A model generated the notes under the pieces. It saw nothing but the letters and a program-made list of their open reading frames with translations. It was not told the origin of the DNA and searched no databases. Shown here piece by piece: positions 25,400-35,488 of a DNA stretch of 62,979 nucleotides. The DNA comes from Rubrivivax sp. (GTDB taxonomy: Bacteria > Pseudomonadota > Gammaproteobacteria > Burkholderiales > Burkholderiaceae_C). Positions within the stretch are counted from its first letter, which is position 1. Each line of letters starts with the position of its first letter. The translations under genes and the position numbers were made by a program. The stretch covers positions 1 through 62,979 of the forward strand of contig JAJTGU010000003.1 of the NCBI GenBank assembly GCA_021297985.1. Direction: 5' to 3'.

Positions 25400-25795
25400 C
25401 TACGCGAGGACAGGTCGAGGGGGACGGTCAGGACCGTCGGCCGCAAAGGGCTCAACCTCCGGCACGACGGTGAAGAAGACGCCCGCGCCGAAGCTCAGCG
25501 TCGGCGCGACCCACGCCGGGCTCAGCATGGCCGTGTTCGCGCAGCAGGACGCGCAGGCGCTGCACGTGTGCTTGCCGGCGTGGCTGGCCTCGGCAGCGGC
25601 CGCCGTCGTCGCCACGGCGTGCGTGTCCCCATCGGCGACAGCCGCTGGGTGGTCGTGCCCATGCTCATGACCAGAAGCGACAGGACTGCGGTGGTGATCG
25701 GAACCGCAGAACCCCAAGGTCGCGGCGGCAGCGCCCTGCAAGGGCACCGCCAGCACCAGCAACCAGGTCAACAGCGCTCGCAGGATCAGGCCCAT
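25400..25795 (-). CDS. Small His/Cys-rich exported protein, probable copper-binding
   Basis: A 131-residue protein with a signal peptide (LLTWLLVLAVPLQGAAAA). A His-rich run (HHRSPVASGHEHGHDH) is followed by a Cys cluster (CSACASCCANTAM) and a C-terminal ERPPRP-like end (GPDRPPRPVLA). The ligands suit soft-metal binding. It is the first gene of the copper operon. The ATG at 25795, with GGAG before it, lies only 37 nt after the clpB stop. It resembles the DUF2946-like proteins found at copper loci, but this is a weak match by eye. Confidence 0.7.
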   Translation of the reverse strand: MGLILRALLTWLLVLAVPLQGAAAATLGFCGSDHHRSPVASGHEHGHDHPAAVADGDTHAVATTAAAAEASHAGKHTCSACASCCANTAMLSPAWVAPTLSFGAGVFFTVVPEVEPFAADGPDRPPRPVLA

Positions 25796-25832
25796 GTCGT
25801 CACTCCAACCCTGCGCAAGCGCCAGCGCCACT

Positions 25833-28445
<2,613 letters not shown>

Positions 28446-28486
28446 GGTTCGGACCTCGCCAGGAAAGAAGAGCTGACTGTCGGTCG

Positions 28487-28514
28487 ATGTGAGGCGCAGC
28501 GCGCGGGATTCAAG
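28487..28514 (-). promoter_or_regulatory. Heat-shock (sigma-32) promoter of clpB
   Basis: On the minus strand CTTGAA (28514-28509) and CCTCACAT (28494-28487) are separated by 14 nt. The consensus is CTTGAAA and CCCCATnT with a spacer of about 11-16. It ends 41 nt before the clpB ATG. Confidence 0.65.
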
Positions 28515-28544
28515 CCGGGTTGCAGCGTACCGGCTTGCGCTCGA

Positions 28545-29861
28545 TCAAGTCTCGCCGCCGGCTCTGGCGACCCGACCGACCAGGTCGCGCCGCAGAGGGT
28601 CCCGCGCCACCTTGCCCAGCGCGGTGCGTGGCAGCCCGTCGAGCCGGACGACATGCCGTGGCAGCTTGAAGCGGGCCAGCCGTCCGGCCAGGTGGGTTCG
28701 CAGCGCTGCCTCGTCCAGCGTCGCGCCGGGATGCAACACGACGGCGAGCACCGGCACCTCGCCCCAGCGCTCGTCGGGCAGGCCGACCACCGCGGCTTCG
28801 GCGATCCCGGGCCAGCCGTGCACGAGCTGCTCGATGGAGTCCGGGTGGATGTTCTCGCCGCCCGAGATGATCAGCTCCCTGCTGCGGCCGACGACCTCGA
28901 ACCAGCCGCCTGGATGCTCCACTGCCAGGTCGCCGGTGGCGAACCAGCCCTCGGCGTCGAGCCCGGTGGCAACCTGGCGGTGGTAGCGGCGCATCAGGTT
29001 GGGGGCCTTGAGCAGGATCTCGCCGTCAGGCCCGAGCCGAACCTGCACACCCAGCGCCGGCCGGCCGACGCAGCCGACTTGGGCTCGCGCCTCCTCGGGG
29101 CGCAGCACCAGCGACACCGGCCCGGTCTCGCTGGCGCCATAGACCTGCGCCACCGGCACGCCACGGGCGTGAAAGGCCTCGATCAGCGCGCGCGGCACGA
29201 TCTGCGAGCCGCTGTTGACGAAACGCAGCGACGACAGGTCCGCACCCGGCCAGCGTGCATGCTCGACCAGGGCACGCATCACCGCCGGCACGAGCAAGCT
29301 CGTCGTCGGCCGCCACTGCTCGACGGCATCGAACCAGGCCTCGGCGTCGAAGCGCGGGTGGATCTGCAACCCGGCGCCCAGGCGCCAGGCCGGCAGCACC
29401 TGGATCGCCAGGCCGCCGGCATGGAACATCGGCAGCACCGCCAGCACCCGGTCGGCCGAGGTCAGCCCTTGCGCGTCGACCGCCGCCGCCACGTTGGCCG
29501 CGATGCCGGCCACGGTGTGCAGCGCACCCTTGGGCTCGCCCGTGGTGCCGCTGGTGTAGACCAGCAGCGCATCGCCCGTCTCGATGCCGTCGGCCGGGCC
29601 CGGTGGCGCCAGCGCCGGCCGCAGAGCCGCGGCGAGGTCGGCATGGCCGGGGTCGTGAAGCAGGTGCGTGGCCCCGGCGTGGCGCAGCTGCGCGGCCAGC
29701 TCGGCCGGCGCCAGCCGCCAGTTCAACGGCATCAGCACCGCGCCGCGCGCGATGCAGGCGTCCAGCAACTGCAGCTGCAGCGGCGTGTTCAGGCCCAGCC
29801 AGGCGACGATCTCGCGCTCGCGCAGTCCGATCGGCAGCAGACCGCTCAGCAGACCGTTCAC
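28545..29861 (-). CDS. Acyl-CoA ligase (AMP-binding), short N-terminus
   Basis: A 438-residue ATP-dependent acyl/aryl-CoA synthetase, last gene of the catabolic set. Motifs: LVYTSGTTGEPKG (about 121-133), YGASETG, GWFATGDLA, then GRSRELIISGGENIHPDSIE and the catalytic-lysine region PRTALGKVARDPLRR. The GTG start overlaps the acyl-CoA-dehydrogenase-like gene by 4 nt. With it the protein lacks the first 50-60 residues usual in the family. The in-frame extension upstream lies over the neighbouring gene and is Arg/Pro-rich, so it is not coding. The acid it activates is unknown. Confidence 0.8.
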   Translation of the reverse strand: MNGLLSGLLPIGLREREIVAWLGLNTPLQLQLLDACIARGAVLMPLNWRLAPAELAAQLRHAGATHLLHDPGHADLAAALRPALAPPGPADGIETGDALLVYTSGTTGEPKGALHTVAGIAANVAAAVDAQGLTSADRVLAVLPMFHAGGLAIQVLPAWRLGAGLQIHPRFDAEAWFDAVEQWRPTTSLLVPAVMRALVEHARWPGADLSSLRFVNSGSQIVPRALIEAFHARGVPVAQVYGASETGPVSLVLRPEEARAQVGCVGRPALGVQVRLGPDGEILLKAPNLMRRYHRQVATGLDAEGWFATGDLAVEHPGGWFEVVGRSRELIISGGENIHPDSIEQLVHGWPGIAEAAVVGLPDERWGEVPVLAVVLHPGATLDEAALRTHLAGRLARFKLPRHVVRLDGLPRTALGKVARDPLRRDLVGRVARAGGET

Positions 29862-31111
29862 TCGATCTCTTCGTCGCGCTCGCCGGCCTCGTACAGGCAT
29901 TCGCGCCCCAGGCGGTCGATGCACAGCTCGGCGGTCCAGGGCAGCATCAGGCTGCCGCAGCGGCTGTCGCGGTAGATGCGCTCCAGCGGCAGGCTCTTGA
30001 GCATCGCCTGGCCGCCGCAGGTGCGGATGGCACGGGCCGCAAGCCACTGGGCGTTTTCCATGATCGTGAAGTGCGCGGCGTACAGCCGCATCCGCGTCGC
30101 CTTGTCCGGGTCGGGCGCGGCGTCGCGGGCGTTCTGCAGGAACAGCGCTCGCGTCTGCTCCAGCCGGACCCGCATCTCGGCCACCGCAATCTGCTTGGTC
30201 GGGTACATGCGCCGCTTGACCGGCGGCATGCCCGGGACCTCCGCGCGCAGGTAGGACACCGTGAAGTCATAGGCCGCCTGGGCCAGCCCCATGTAGGTGG
30301 GCGACAAGGTGGCGAACATGTGCGGGTAGCGCGCCGCCGCCTGCCAGTACAGGCCCTCGGGCATCAGGCGTGCCGTCGTGGGCACGAACACGTCCTTCAG
30401 CAACAGGGTGCGGCTGACGGTGCCGCGCATGCCCAGTGGGTCCCAGTCGCCGACGACGCTGACGCCCGCGGCGTCGGCCGGTACCGCCAGGTACAGCGAG
30501 TCCTTCTGGTTGGCGCCCGGCACGTCGACCGTGCACAGCACGCCGTAGACATCGGCCGCGCCGGACAGCGAGGCAAAGATCTTCTTGCCGCTGACGACAT
30601 AGCCACCGTCCACCGGCCTTGCCAGCGTGCCCCAGGGCGCCTTGCCGGCGGCCGCGGCGCCCCCTTCCGAGAACGGCTGCGAGTAGACCTTGCCACCGTC
30701 GACGATGGCCTTGAAGTGCAGCGCGCGGTTGGACGCGTGGTCGGCGCGTTGCTCGGGGGTCATGTCCAGGCTGTCGGCGATGGTGCCGGCCCACAGCGTC
30801 GAGCAGACATGCATGTTCCACGACAGCGCCGTCGCCCCGCAGTGGCGGCCGATCTCGGCGGCGACCATGGCGTAGCTCGCGAAGTCGGCCCCCATGCCAC
30901 CCTGCGCCACCGGCACGCAGATGCCCAGCAGGCCGGCCTCGCGCAGGTCGGCGTAGTTGGCAAACGGGAAGCTGGCGTTGCGGTCGTGCTCGGCCGCCCG
31001 CGGCGCGAACCGCTCGCGGCCCAGCGTGGCCGCGAGTTCGATCCACTCACGCTGTTGCGCGGTCAGCAAGGCCGGGTTGCCGGCGATGTGCATGCGGCGG
31101 TCGTCGGACAT
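29858..31111 (-). CDS. Acyl-CoA-dehydrogenase-fold flavoprotein
   Basis: A 417-residue protein of the acyl-CoA dehydrogenase superfamily. It has an N-terminal helical domain (GGMGADFASYAMVAAEIGRHCG), a central beta domain (WGTLARPVDGGYVVSGKKIF, then DWDPLGMRGTVS) and a C-terminal helical bundle (CGGQAMLKSLPLERIYRDSR, then LPWTAE). Two roles are possible: FAD-dependent acyl-CoA oxidation, or, like DszC or HpaB, a flavin-dependent monooxygenase fed by the flavin reductase of the same operon. The C-terminal TAE holds a Glu where dehydrogenases have their base or its neighbour, so the motifs do not decide. Start ATG at 31111. Confidence 0.8.
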   Translation of the reverse strand: MSDDRRMHIAGNPALLTAQQREWIELAATLGRERFAPRAAEHDRNASFPFANYADLREAGLLGICVPVAQGGMGADFASYAMVAAEIGRHCGATALSWNMHVCSTLWAGTIADSLDMTPEQRADHASNRALHFKAIVDGGKVYSQPFSEGGAAAAGKAPWGTLARPVDGGYVVSGKKIFASLSGAADVYGVLCTVDVPGANQKDSLYLAVPADAAGVSVVGDWDPLGMRGTVSRTLLLKDVFVPTTARLMPEGLYWQAAARYPHMFATLSPTYMGLAQAAYDFTVSYLRAEVPGMPPVKRRMYPTKQIAVAEMRVRLEQTRALFLQNARDAAPDPDKATRMRLYAAHFTIMENAQWLAARAIRTCGGQAMLKSLPLERIYRDSRCGSLMLPWTAELCIDRLGRECLYEAGERDEEIE

Positions 31112-31121
31112 GGCCGGCCCC

Positions 31122-31919
31122 TCAGCGAAGGAAACGTCTTTGCAGGAAGTCGAGCACCGCGGCGTTGAAGGCCGCCGGCTGCTCGACGTTGGCGATGTGG
31201 CCGGCCGCGGCCAGCACGCACAGTTCGGCACCCGGGATGCGCGCCGCCATGCGCTCGTGCACCACCGGGGGTGCGGTGCGATCGTGCTCGCCGGCCAGGC
31301 AAAGCACCGGCATGCGCAGAAGCGGCAGCGCGGCCCGGCGGTCGAACGCGACGATCCCGGCCAGCGCCGCGCGGTAGGTCGCCTCGGGCACCGCGGCCAT
31401 GATGGCCATTGCGGTATCCACCGCACCGGGCACGGCCGCGGCCGACACCATCGCCGGCACCAGCCGCCGGGCCATGCCCGACATGCCCAGACCGGCGTCC
31501 AGCGGCGCCAGTCGCTCGGCGACAAACGACGCCTGCCAGTCGCCCCCCGGTGGACCGAACGCCGGCGACGTGCAGGCCAGCACCAGCCCCGCCACCCGCC
31601 CGGGCCGCGTGGCCGCAAGCTCCTGAGCCACCATGCCGCCCATGCTGTGGCCCAGGATCACCGCCGGCCCGAGCGCCAGCGACTCGATCATCGCCGCCAC
31701 GGCTTCGGCCATGGCGGCCGGGCCGCCGGGCGTGGCCGCCAGCGAGTCGCCGTAGCCCGGGAGGTCCAGCGCGACCGCGCTGAACCCGGCGTCGGCAATC
31801 GCCCGGGTCGTGCCGGACGCCGCGTCGCCCCAGATCCGCCGGCTTCCCCCGATGCCATGCAGCAGCACCACCAAAGGGCCCGAGCCCAGGCGGTCGCAGG
31901 CCAGCGCAGGCAGCGCCAT
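31122..31919 (-). CDS. Alpha/beta hydrolase, possibly NicD-like
   Basis: A 265-residue alpha/beta hydrolase. It has an oxyanion HGIGG motif at 21-25, nucleophile Ser92 in GHSMGG, an Asp in LAGEHDRTAPP and a His in AAAGHIANVEQP. Length and layout fit the 3-oxoadipate enol-lactonase/NicD group. Next to a NicX-like dioxygenase, N-formylmaleamate deformylase (NicD) activity is an attractive guess; other esters or amides are equally possible. Its ATG overlaps the dioxygenase stop by 1 nt (TGATG). A GTG one codon upstream is an alternative start. Confidence 0.8.
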   Translation of the reverse strand: MALPALACDRLGSGPLVVLLHGIGGSRRIWGDAASGTTRAIADAGFSAVALDLPGYGDSLAATPGGPAAMAEAVAAMIESLALGPAVILGHSMGGMVAQELAATRPGRVAGLVLACTSPAFGPPGGDWQASFVAERLAPLDAGLGMSGMARRLVPAMVSAAAVPGAVDTAMAIMAAVPEATYRAALAGIVAFDRRAALPLLRMPVLCLAGEHDRTAPPVVHERMAARIPGAELCVLAAAGHIANVEQPAAFNAAVLDFLQRRFLR

Positions 31920-32953
31920 CACGCCAGCACCCCGTCCCGCACGACCGTCACGCCGTCCAGCGCCACGGTGCAGCCACGCATCGGCAGGTCGAAGTGACCC
32001 GGCGTGTGGCGCCCTGCGGCTTCATTCGCGCCAGTGGAGTACAGGAAGTTGCCGGCAAAGGCGCGCAGCTCGGTGCCGTTGCAATCGACCTTGTCGTGGT
32101 AGGCCATGGCCTCCCAGCGCGCGCGCCGGTTCAGGCCCCAGCCGATGTGCGAGACGGCACGCGAGGCACCGCCATCGACCGCGTCCCAGGCCGCGTAGTG
32201 GCTGCGCATCAACTCGGCGTCCAGGCCGTCGCCGTCGATGGCCACCACCCGGTCGTCGGCGATGCGCAGCCGCACCGGGCTCTCGAGATAGCGCTTGAAC
32301 CCCAGGTTCACGTCACCTTGGTCCAGGACCAGCGTGCCGTGCACAGCGCCCGCCGCCGGGAACGCCAGCACCAGCCCACCCGGCCAGTGCGACAGCGTGC
32401 CGGGCCGGGTCGTGAATCCCCAGACGCCGCCCACCCGCGCGCCGGTCAACCCGATCGTCAATGCCGTGCCCGCGGCCGAGGACACCGTCATCTCGCGTGC
32501 CGACTTCAGGCGCCGCATCGCGTCGCGCACCGGGGCCTCGTCTTCGGCCTGGGGGGCGCATCGCTCCAGCGTCTCGGGGTGTTCGTGGCTGACGTAGAGC
32601 ACGCGCGCGCCGCCGACCAGGATCTGCGGCAGCTCGGCCGCGTGCATCAGGCCCTCGACCGTGCAGTCGGCAACGAAGCTGCACCCGGCCAGCGCCGCCA
32701 CCGCCGCCGGCATGCCGGTCAACGCCAGGCTGGCGCCTGTGGAACGCAGTGGCAGCACGCCCTGCACCGGCTGACCGGGCATCACCAGCTGGAACGGGCG
32801 CAGTCCCAGGCGCTGCAGGCCGAGCATCGCCAGCTGCGGCAGCTCGGGTCGGGTGGCGGCTTCGCTCAGCACCGCCGCGCTGTCGCCTGCGCGCAGTCCG
32901 CACAACGCAAAGGTCTGCGCAAACAGCTCGATGTGGTGGTGCTGGAGGTCCAT
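31919..32953 (-). CDS. NicX-like ring-cleavage dioxygenase (2,5-dihydroxypyridine 5,6-dioxygenase family)
   Basis: A 344-residue protein of the NicX/M29-aminopeptidase-like family. The iron ligands known for NicX (two His and one Asp near the C-terminus) have clear counterparts: His269 (SHIGWGLN), His320 and Asp322 (GHFDLPM), with almost the same spacing. NicX opens 2,5-dihydroxypyridine to N-formylmaleamate with O2, without needing an electron donor. The start MDLQHHHIELF at 32953 is 17 nt after the flavin reductase stop; the longer in-frame extension is Arg-rich and rejected. The true ring substrate may differ, since other nicotinate-pathway genes are absent. Confidence 0.75.
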   Translation of the reverse strand: MDLQHHHIELFAQTFALCGLRAGDSAAVLSEAATRPELPQLAMLGLQRLGLRPFQLVMPGQPVQGVLPLRSTGASLALTGMPAAVAALAGCSFVADCTVEGLMHAAELPQILVGGARVLYVSHEHPETLERCAPQAEDEAPVRDAMRRLKSAREMTVSSAAGTALTIGLTGARVGGVWGFTTRPGTLSHWPGGLVLAFPAAGAVHGTLVLDQGDVNLGFKRYLESPVRLRIADDRVVAIDGDGLDAELMRSHYAAWDAVDGGASRAVSHIGWGLNRRARWEAMAYHDKVDCNGTELRAFAGNFLYSTGANEAAGRHTPGHFDLPMRGCTVALDGVTVVRDGVLA

Positions 32954-32970
32954 CGCCCAGGCCCGAGTCG

Positions 32971-33483
32971 TCAAAGCACCTCGCCCAGCAGCCGGTAGTG
33001 TCCGGACTGGAACACCAGCGGTGGCACAGGCGCCTCGCTGTGCGCCAGCACCTCGCCGACGAACAGCACATGGTCGCCTTGCACCTGGCGCGACACGGTG
33101 CGGCACTCGAACACCGCGGCCGTGCCGGCGAGCACCGGGACACCGCCCTGGCCTTGCGCCCATTGGCCTTCAGCGAACTTCTCGGCCGGCGTCAGGGCGC
33201 CGGCAAAGTGACGCGACAGCTCGACCTGGGCCTCGCTCAGCACGTTGATCGCGAAATGCTCGGCGCCTTCGAAGGCGGCCAGGCTGGCACTCTTTGCGCG
33301 CAGCGACCACAGCACCAGCGGTGGCGCCAACGACAGCGAGGCAAACGAGTTCGCGGTCAAGCCGACACGGGCTTCGCCATCTTTCACCGCGCCGTCGATG
33401 CAGGTGACGATGGTCACCCCGGTGGCAAACCGGCCGAGCGAGCGCCGCAGCGCCTGGGTGTCCTGCGACGGCGAATCAGGCAT
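32971..33483 (-). CDS. Flavin reductase (HpaC-like)
   Basis: A 170-residue flavin:NAD(P)H reductase of the split-barrel family. The typical opening is RRSLGRFATGVTIVTC, followed by GLTANSFASLSLAPPLVLWSL and the flavin-binding middle HFAINVLSEAQVELSRHFAG. Such enzymes pass reduced FMN or FAD to a partner monooxygenase. The only candidate partner in the operon is the acyl-CoA-dehydrogenase-fold protein. Its start overlaps the 3' end of moaE by 8 nt, so this catabolic set is read straight from the molybdopterin operon. Confidence 0.88.
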   Translation of the reverse strand: MPDSPSQDTQALRRSLGRFATGVTIVTCIDGAVKDGEARVGLTANSFASLSLAPPLVLWSLRAKSASLAAFEGAEHFAINVLSEAQVELSRHFAGALTPAEKFAEGQWAQGQGGVPVLAGTAAVFECRTVSRQVQGDHVLFVGEVLAHSEAPVPPLVFQSGHYRLLGEVL

Positions 33484-33943
33484 TGGTCGCCACGATGCCC
33501 CAGCGGGCCAGGGCCTGGTCGTCGGCGACCCGCGCGTCGACCCAGTGCTGGCCTTCGGGCGTCGTTTCCTTCTTCCAGAACGGGGCCTGGGTCTTGAGAT
33601 AGTCCATCAGGAACTCGCAGGCCTGGAACGCCTCGCGGCGGTGCGTCGAGGCGACCGCGACAAGCACGATCTGCTCGCCCGGCAGCAGCCGGCCGACGCG
33701 GTGCACGACGCGGACCGCACGGATGTCGAAACGCCTGCCGGCGTCCTCGGCCATCGCCTCGATGGCGCGCTCGGTCATGCCCGGGTAATGCTCAAGCCAC
33801 ATCTCGCGCACCGTCGCGGCGCTGCCGCGCACCGTGCCGACGAAGCTGGCGATCGCGCCGATGCTGCCATCGCCGTCACGCAGGGCCGCGAGTTCGGCGC
33901 TGACGTCGAAGTCAGCCTCCTGGATCGCCACGCGTGCAGCCAA
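33476..33943 (-). CDS. moaE: Molybdopterin synthase catalytic subunit MoaE
   Basis: A 155-residue subunit that converts cyclic pyranopterin phosphate to molybdopterin with sulfur from MoaD. Family motifs: GAIASFVGTVRG, LEHYPGMTERAIEAM, RVVHRVGRLLPGEQIVLVAVAS, HRREAFQACEFLMDYLKTQAPFWKKE. The TTG at 33943 is chosen because the protein then begins MAARVAIQEADFD, as in related MoaE proteins; GTG at 33931 is the alternative. It follows moaD by 4 nt and overlaps the flavin reductase start by 8 nt. Confidence 0.93.
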   Translation of the reverse strand: MAARVAIQEADFDVSAELAALRDGDGSIGAIASFVGTVRGSAATVREMWLEHYPGMTERAIEAMAEDAGRRFDIRAVRVVHRVGRLLPGEQIVLVAVASTHRREAFQACEFLMDYLKTQAPFWKKETTPEGQHWVDARVADDQALARWGIVATNA

Positions 33944-33947
33944 GGCC

Positions 33948-34202
33948 TCAGCCCCCGGTGACGGGCGGAAAAAACGCGACTTCGGCGCCCGGCGGAAGTG
34001 GCGTCGACTCGTCGGCAACCGCCTGGTTGAGTGCCGCACGGACGACCCGTTGCCGCCCCAGGGCCTCGGCATGCGGGCCGCCGCGGGCGATCAGTCGGTC
34101 GCGCAGGCCCGCCAGCGTGGTGCCGGGGGGCAGCTCGATCTGCTCGCCGGGGCCGATGGCCTCGCGCAGCGACGCAAAGTAGCGGACCGACACTGTGATC
34201 AT
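33948..34202 (-). CDS. moaD: Molybdopterin synthase sulfur-carrier subunit MoaD
   Basis: An 84-residue ubiquitin-fold sulfur carrier. It starts MITVSVRYFASLREA and ends with the Gly-Gly tail (FFPPVTGG) that is thiocarboxylated for transfer to MoaE. The ATG at 34202 lies 26 nt after the moeA stop, and moaE follows after 4 nt. Confidence 0.93.
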   Translation of the reverse strand: MITVSVRYFASLREAIGPGEQIELPPGTTLAGLRDRLIARGGPHAEALGRQRVVRAALNQAVADESTPLPPGAEVAFFPPVTGG

Positions 34203-34228
34203 GCGGGCATGGTATTTCAGCCGCGGGC

Positions 34229-35488
34229 TCAAGCGGCCAGCAGGCTGGCCATCGGGATCCAGCGCAGCATGTCGCCCCGCCGGATCGCCTGTTCCGGCGG
34301 GTTGTCGACCAGGCCATCGGCCCAGACCACCGAAGTCAGCACACCCGAGCTCTGGTTGGGGAACAGCGCCAGCGTTCCGTCGGCCGACAGCCGCACCCGC
34401 AGGAACTCGCGGCGCTTGTCGGGCCGTGGCCAGTCGAAGGCCGCCACCCCCGGCAGTGCAGCCGGCAGTGCAGCGTCGGTCATGCCTTGCAGCGCTCGCA
34501 GCACCGGGTTGACGCACAGCAGATGGGTCACAAAGGCCGACACCGGATTGCCCGGCAGGCCGATCAGCAAGGCGGCGCCGCCGTCGCCGCGCCGGATACG
34601 CCCGAAGGCCAGCGGCTTGCCCGGCTTGATCGCGAGCTGCCAGTGCTCAAGCTCGCCTTCGGCCTGCGCCGCGGGCTTGAGGTGGTCCTCGTCACCGACC
34701 GAAACGCCCCCGCAGGTGACGATCAGGTCATGACCGGCCGCGGCCTGGCGCAGCGCGGCGCGGGTGGCTTCCAGCTGGTCGGGCACGATGCCCAGGTCGG
34801 TGACGCTGCAGCCGGCCGCCAGCAGCAGGCCGCGCAAGGTGTAGCGGTTGCTGTTGTAGATGGCTCCGGGCTTCAGCGGCTCGCCGGGCATCGCGAGTTC
34901 GTCGCCGGTGGAGAAGACCGCCACCCGCGGCCGCCGCACGACCTGCAGGTCGCCGACGCCCACCGACGCCGCCAGGCCCAACGCCTGTGGCGTCAGGCGC
35001 GCGCCGACCTCAAGCACGACGGCGCCCCGGCGGACGTCCTCGCCGCGACGGCGGATCCACTGCCCGGCCGCCGGCACGACGTTCACGCTCACGGCGCCCA
35101 GGCCGTCACCTGGAACCGCCTCGCACTGCTCCTGCATGACCACGGCGTCGGCACTGTCAGGGACCAAGCCACCGGTGAAGATGCGCGCGGCAGTGCCCGG
35201 CGCGAGCGCGTGACCGGGGACACCCGCGGGGATGCGCTGCGACACCGGCAACACGGCCCCGGCGTGCGAAACATCGGCAACACGAATCGCATAGCCATCC
35301 ATGGAGGCGTTGTCCGCCGGCGGCACGTCGATCCCGGAACGCACCTCGCGGGCCAGAACCCGGCCCAGGCCGTCAAAGGTGGTGAGCGTCTCGGTCTCGG
35401 TGATGCCGTGTGGCGCACTGCCGGCCATCAGGCGCGACAGGGCCTCTTCCAGCGGCAGCAGCGGGCGAGGCGCGCGCGCGGTGCTCAT
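34229..35488 (-). CDS. moeA: Molybdopterin molybdenumtransferase MoeA
   Basis: A 419-residue enzyme that inserts molybdate into molybdopterin-AMP. Motifs: DVPPADNASMDGYAIR, RIFTGGLVPDSADAVVMQE, the MoCF-domain region DLIVTCGGVSVGDEDHLK and the C-terminal GLPGNPVSAFVTHLL. It overlaps thrC by 4 nt and precedes moaD by 26 nt. The order hom-thrC-moeA-moaD-moaE is common in betaproteobacteria. Confidence 0.95.
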   Translation of the reverse strand: MSTARAPRPLLPLEEALSRLMAGSAPHGITETETLTTFDGLGRVLAREVRSGIDVPPADNASMDGYAIRVADVSHAGAVLPVSQRIPAGVPGHALAPGTAARIFTGGLVPDSADAVVMQEQCEAVPGDGLGAVSVNVVPAAGQWIRRRGEDVRRGAVVLEVGARLTPQALGLAASVGVGDLQVVRRPRVAVFSTGDELAMPGEPLKPGAIYNSNRYTLRGLLLAAGCSVTDLGIVPDQLEATRAALRQAAAGHDLIVTCGGVSVGDEDHLKPAAQAEGELEHWQLAIKPGKPLAFGRIRRGDGGAALLIGLPGNPVSAFVTHLLCVNPVLRALQGMTDAALPAALPGVAAFDWPRPDKRREFLRVRLSADGTLALFPNQSSGVLTSVVWADGLVDNPPEQAIRRGDMLRWIPMASLLAA

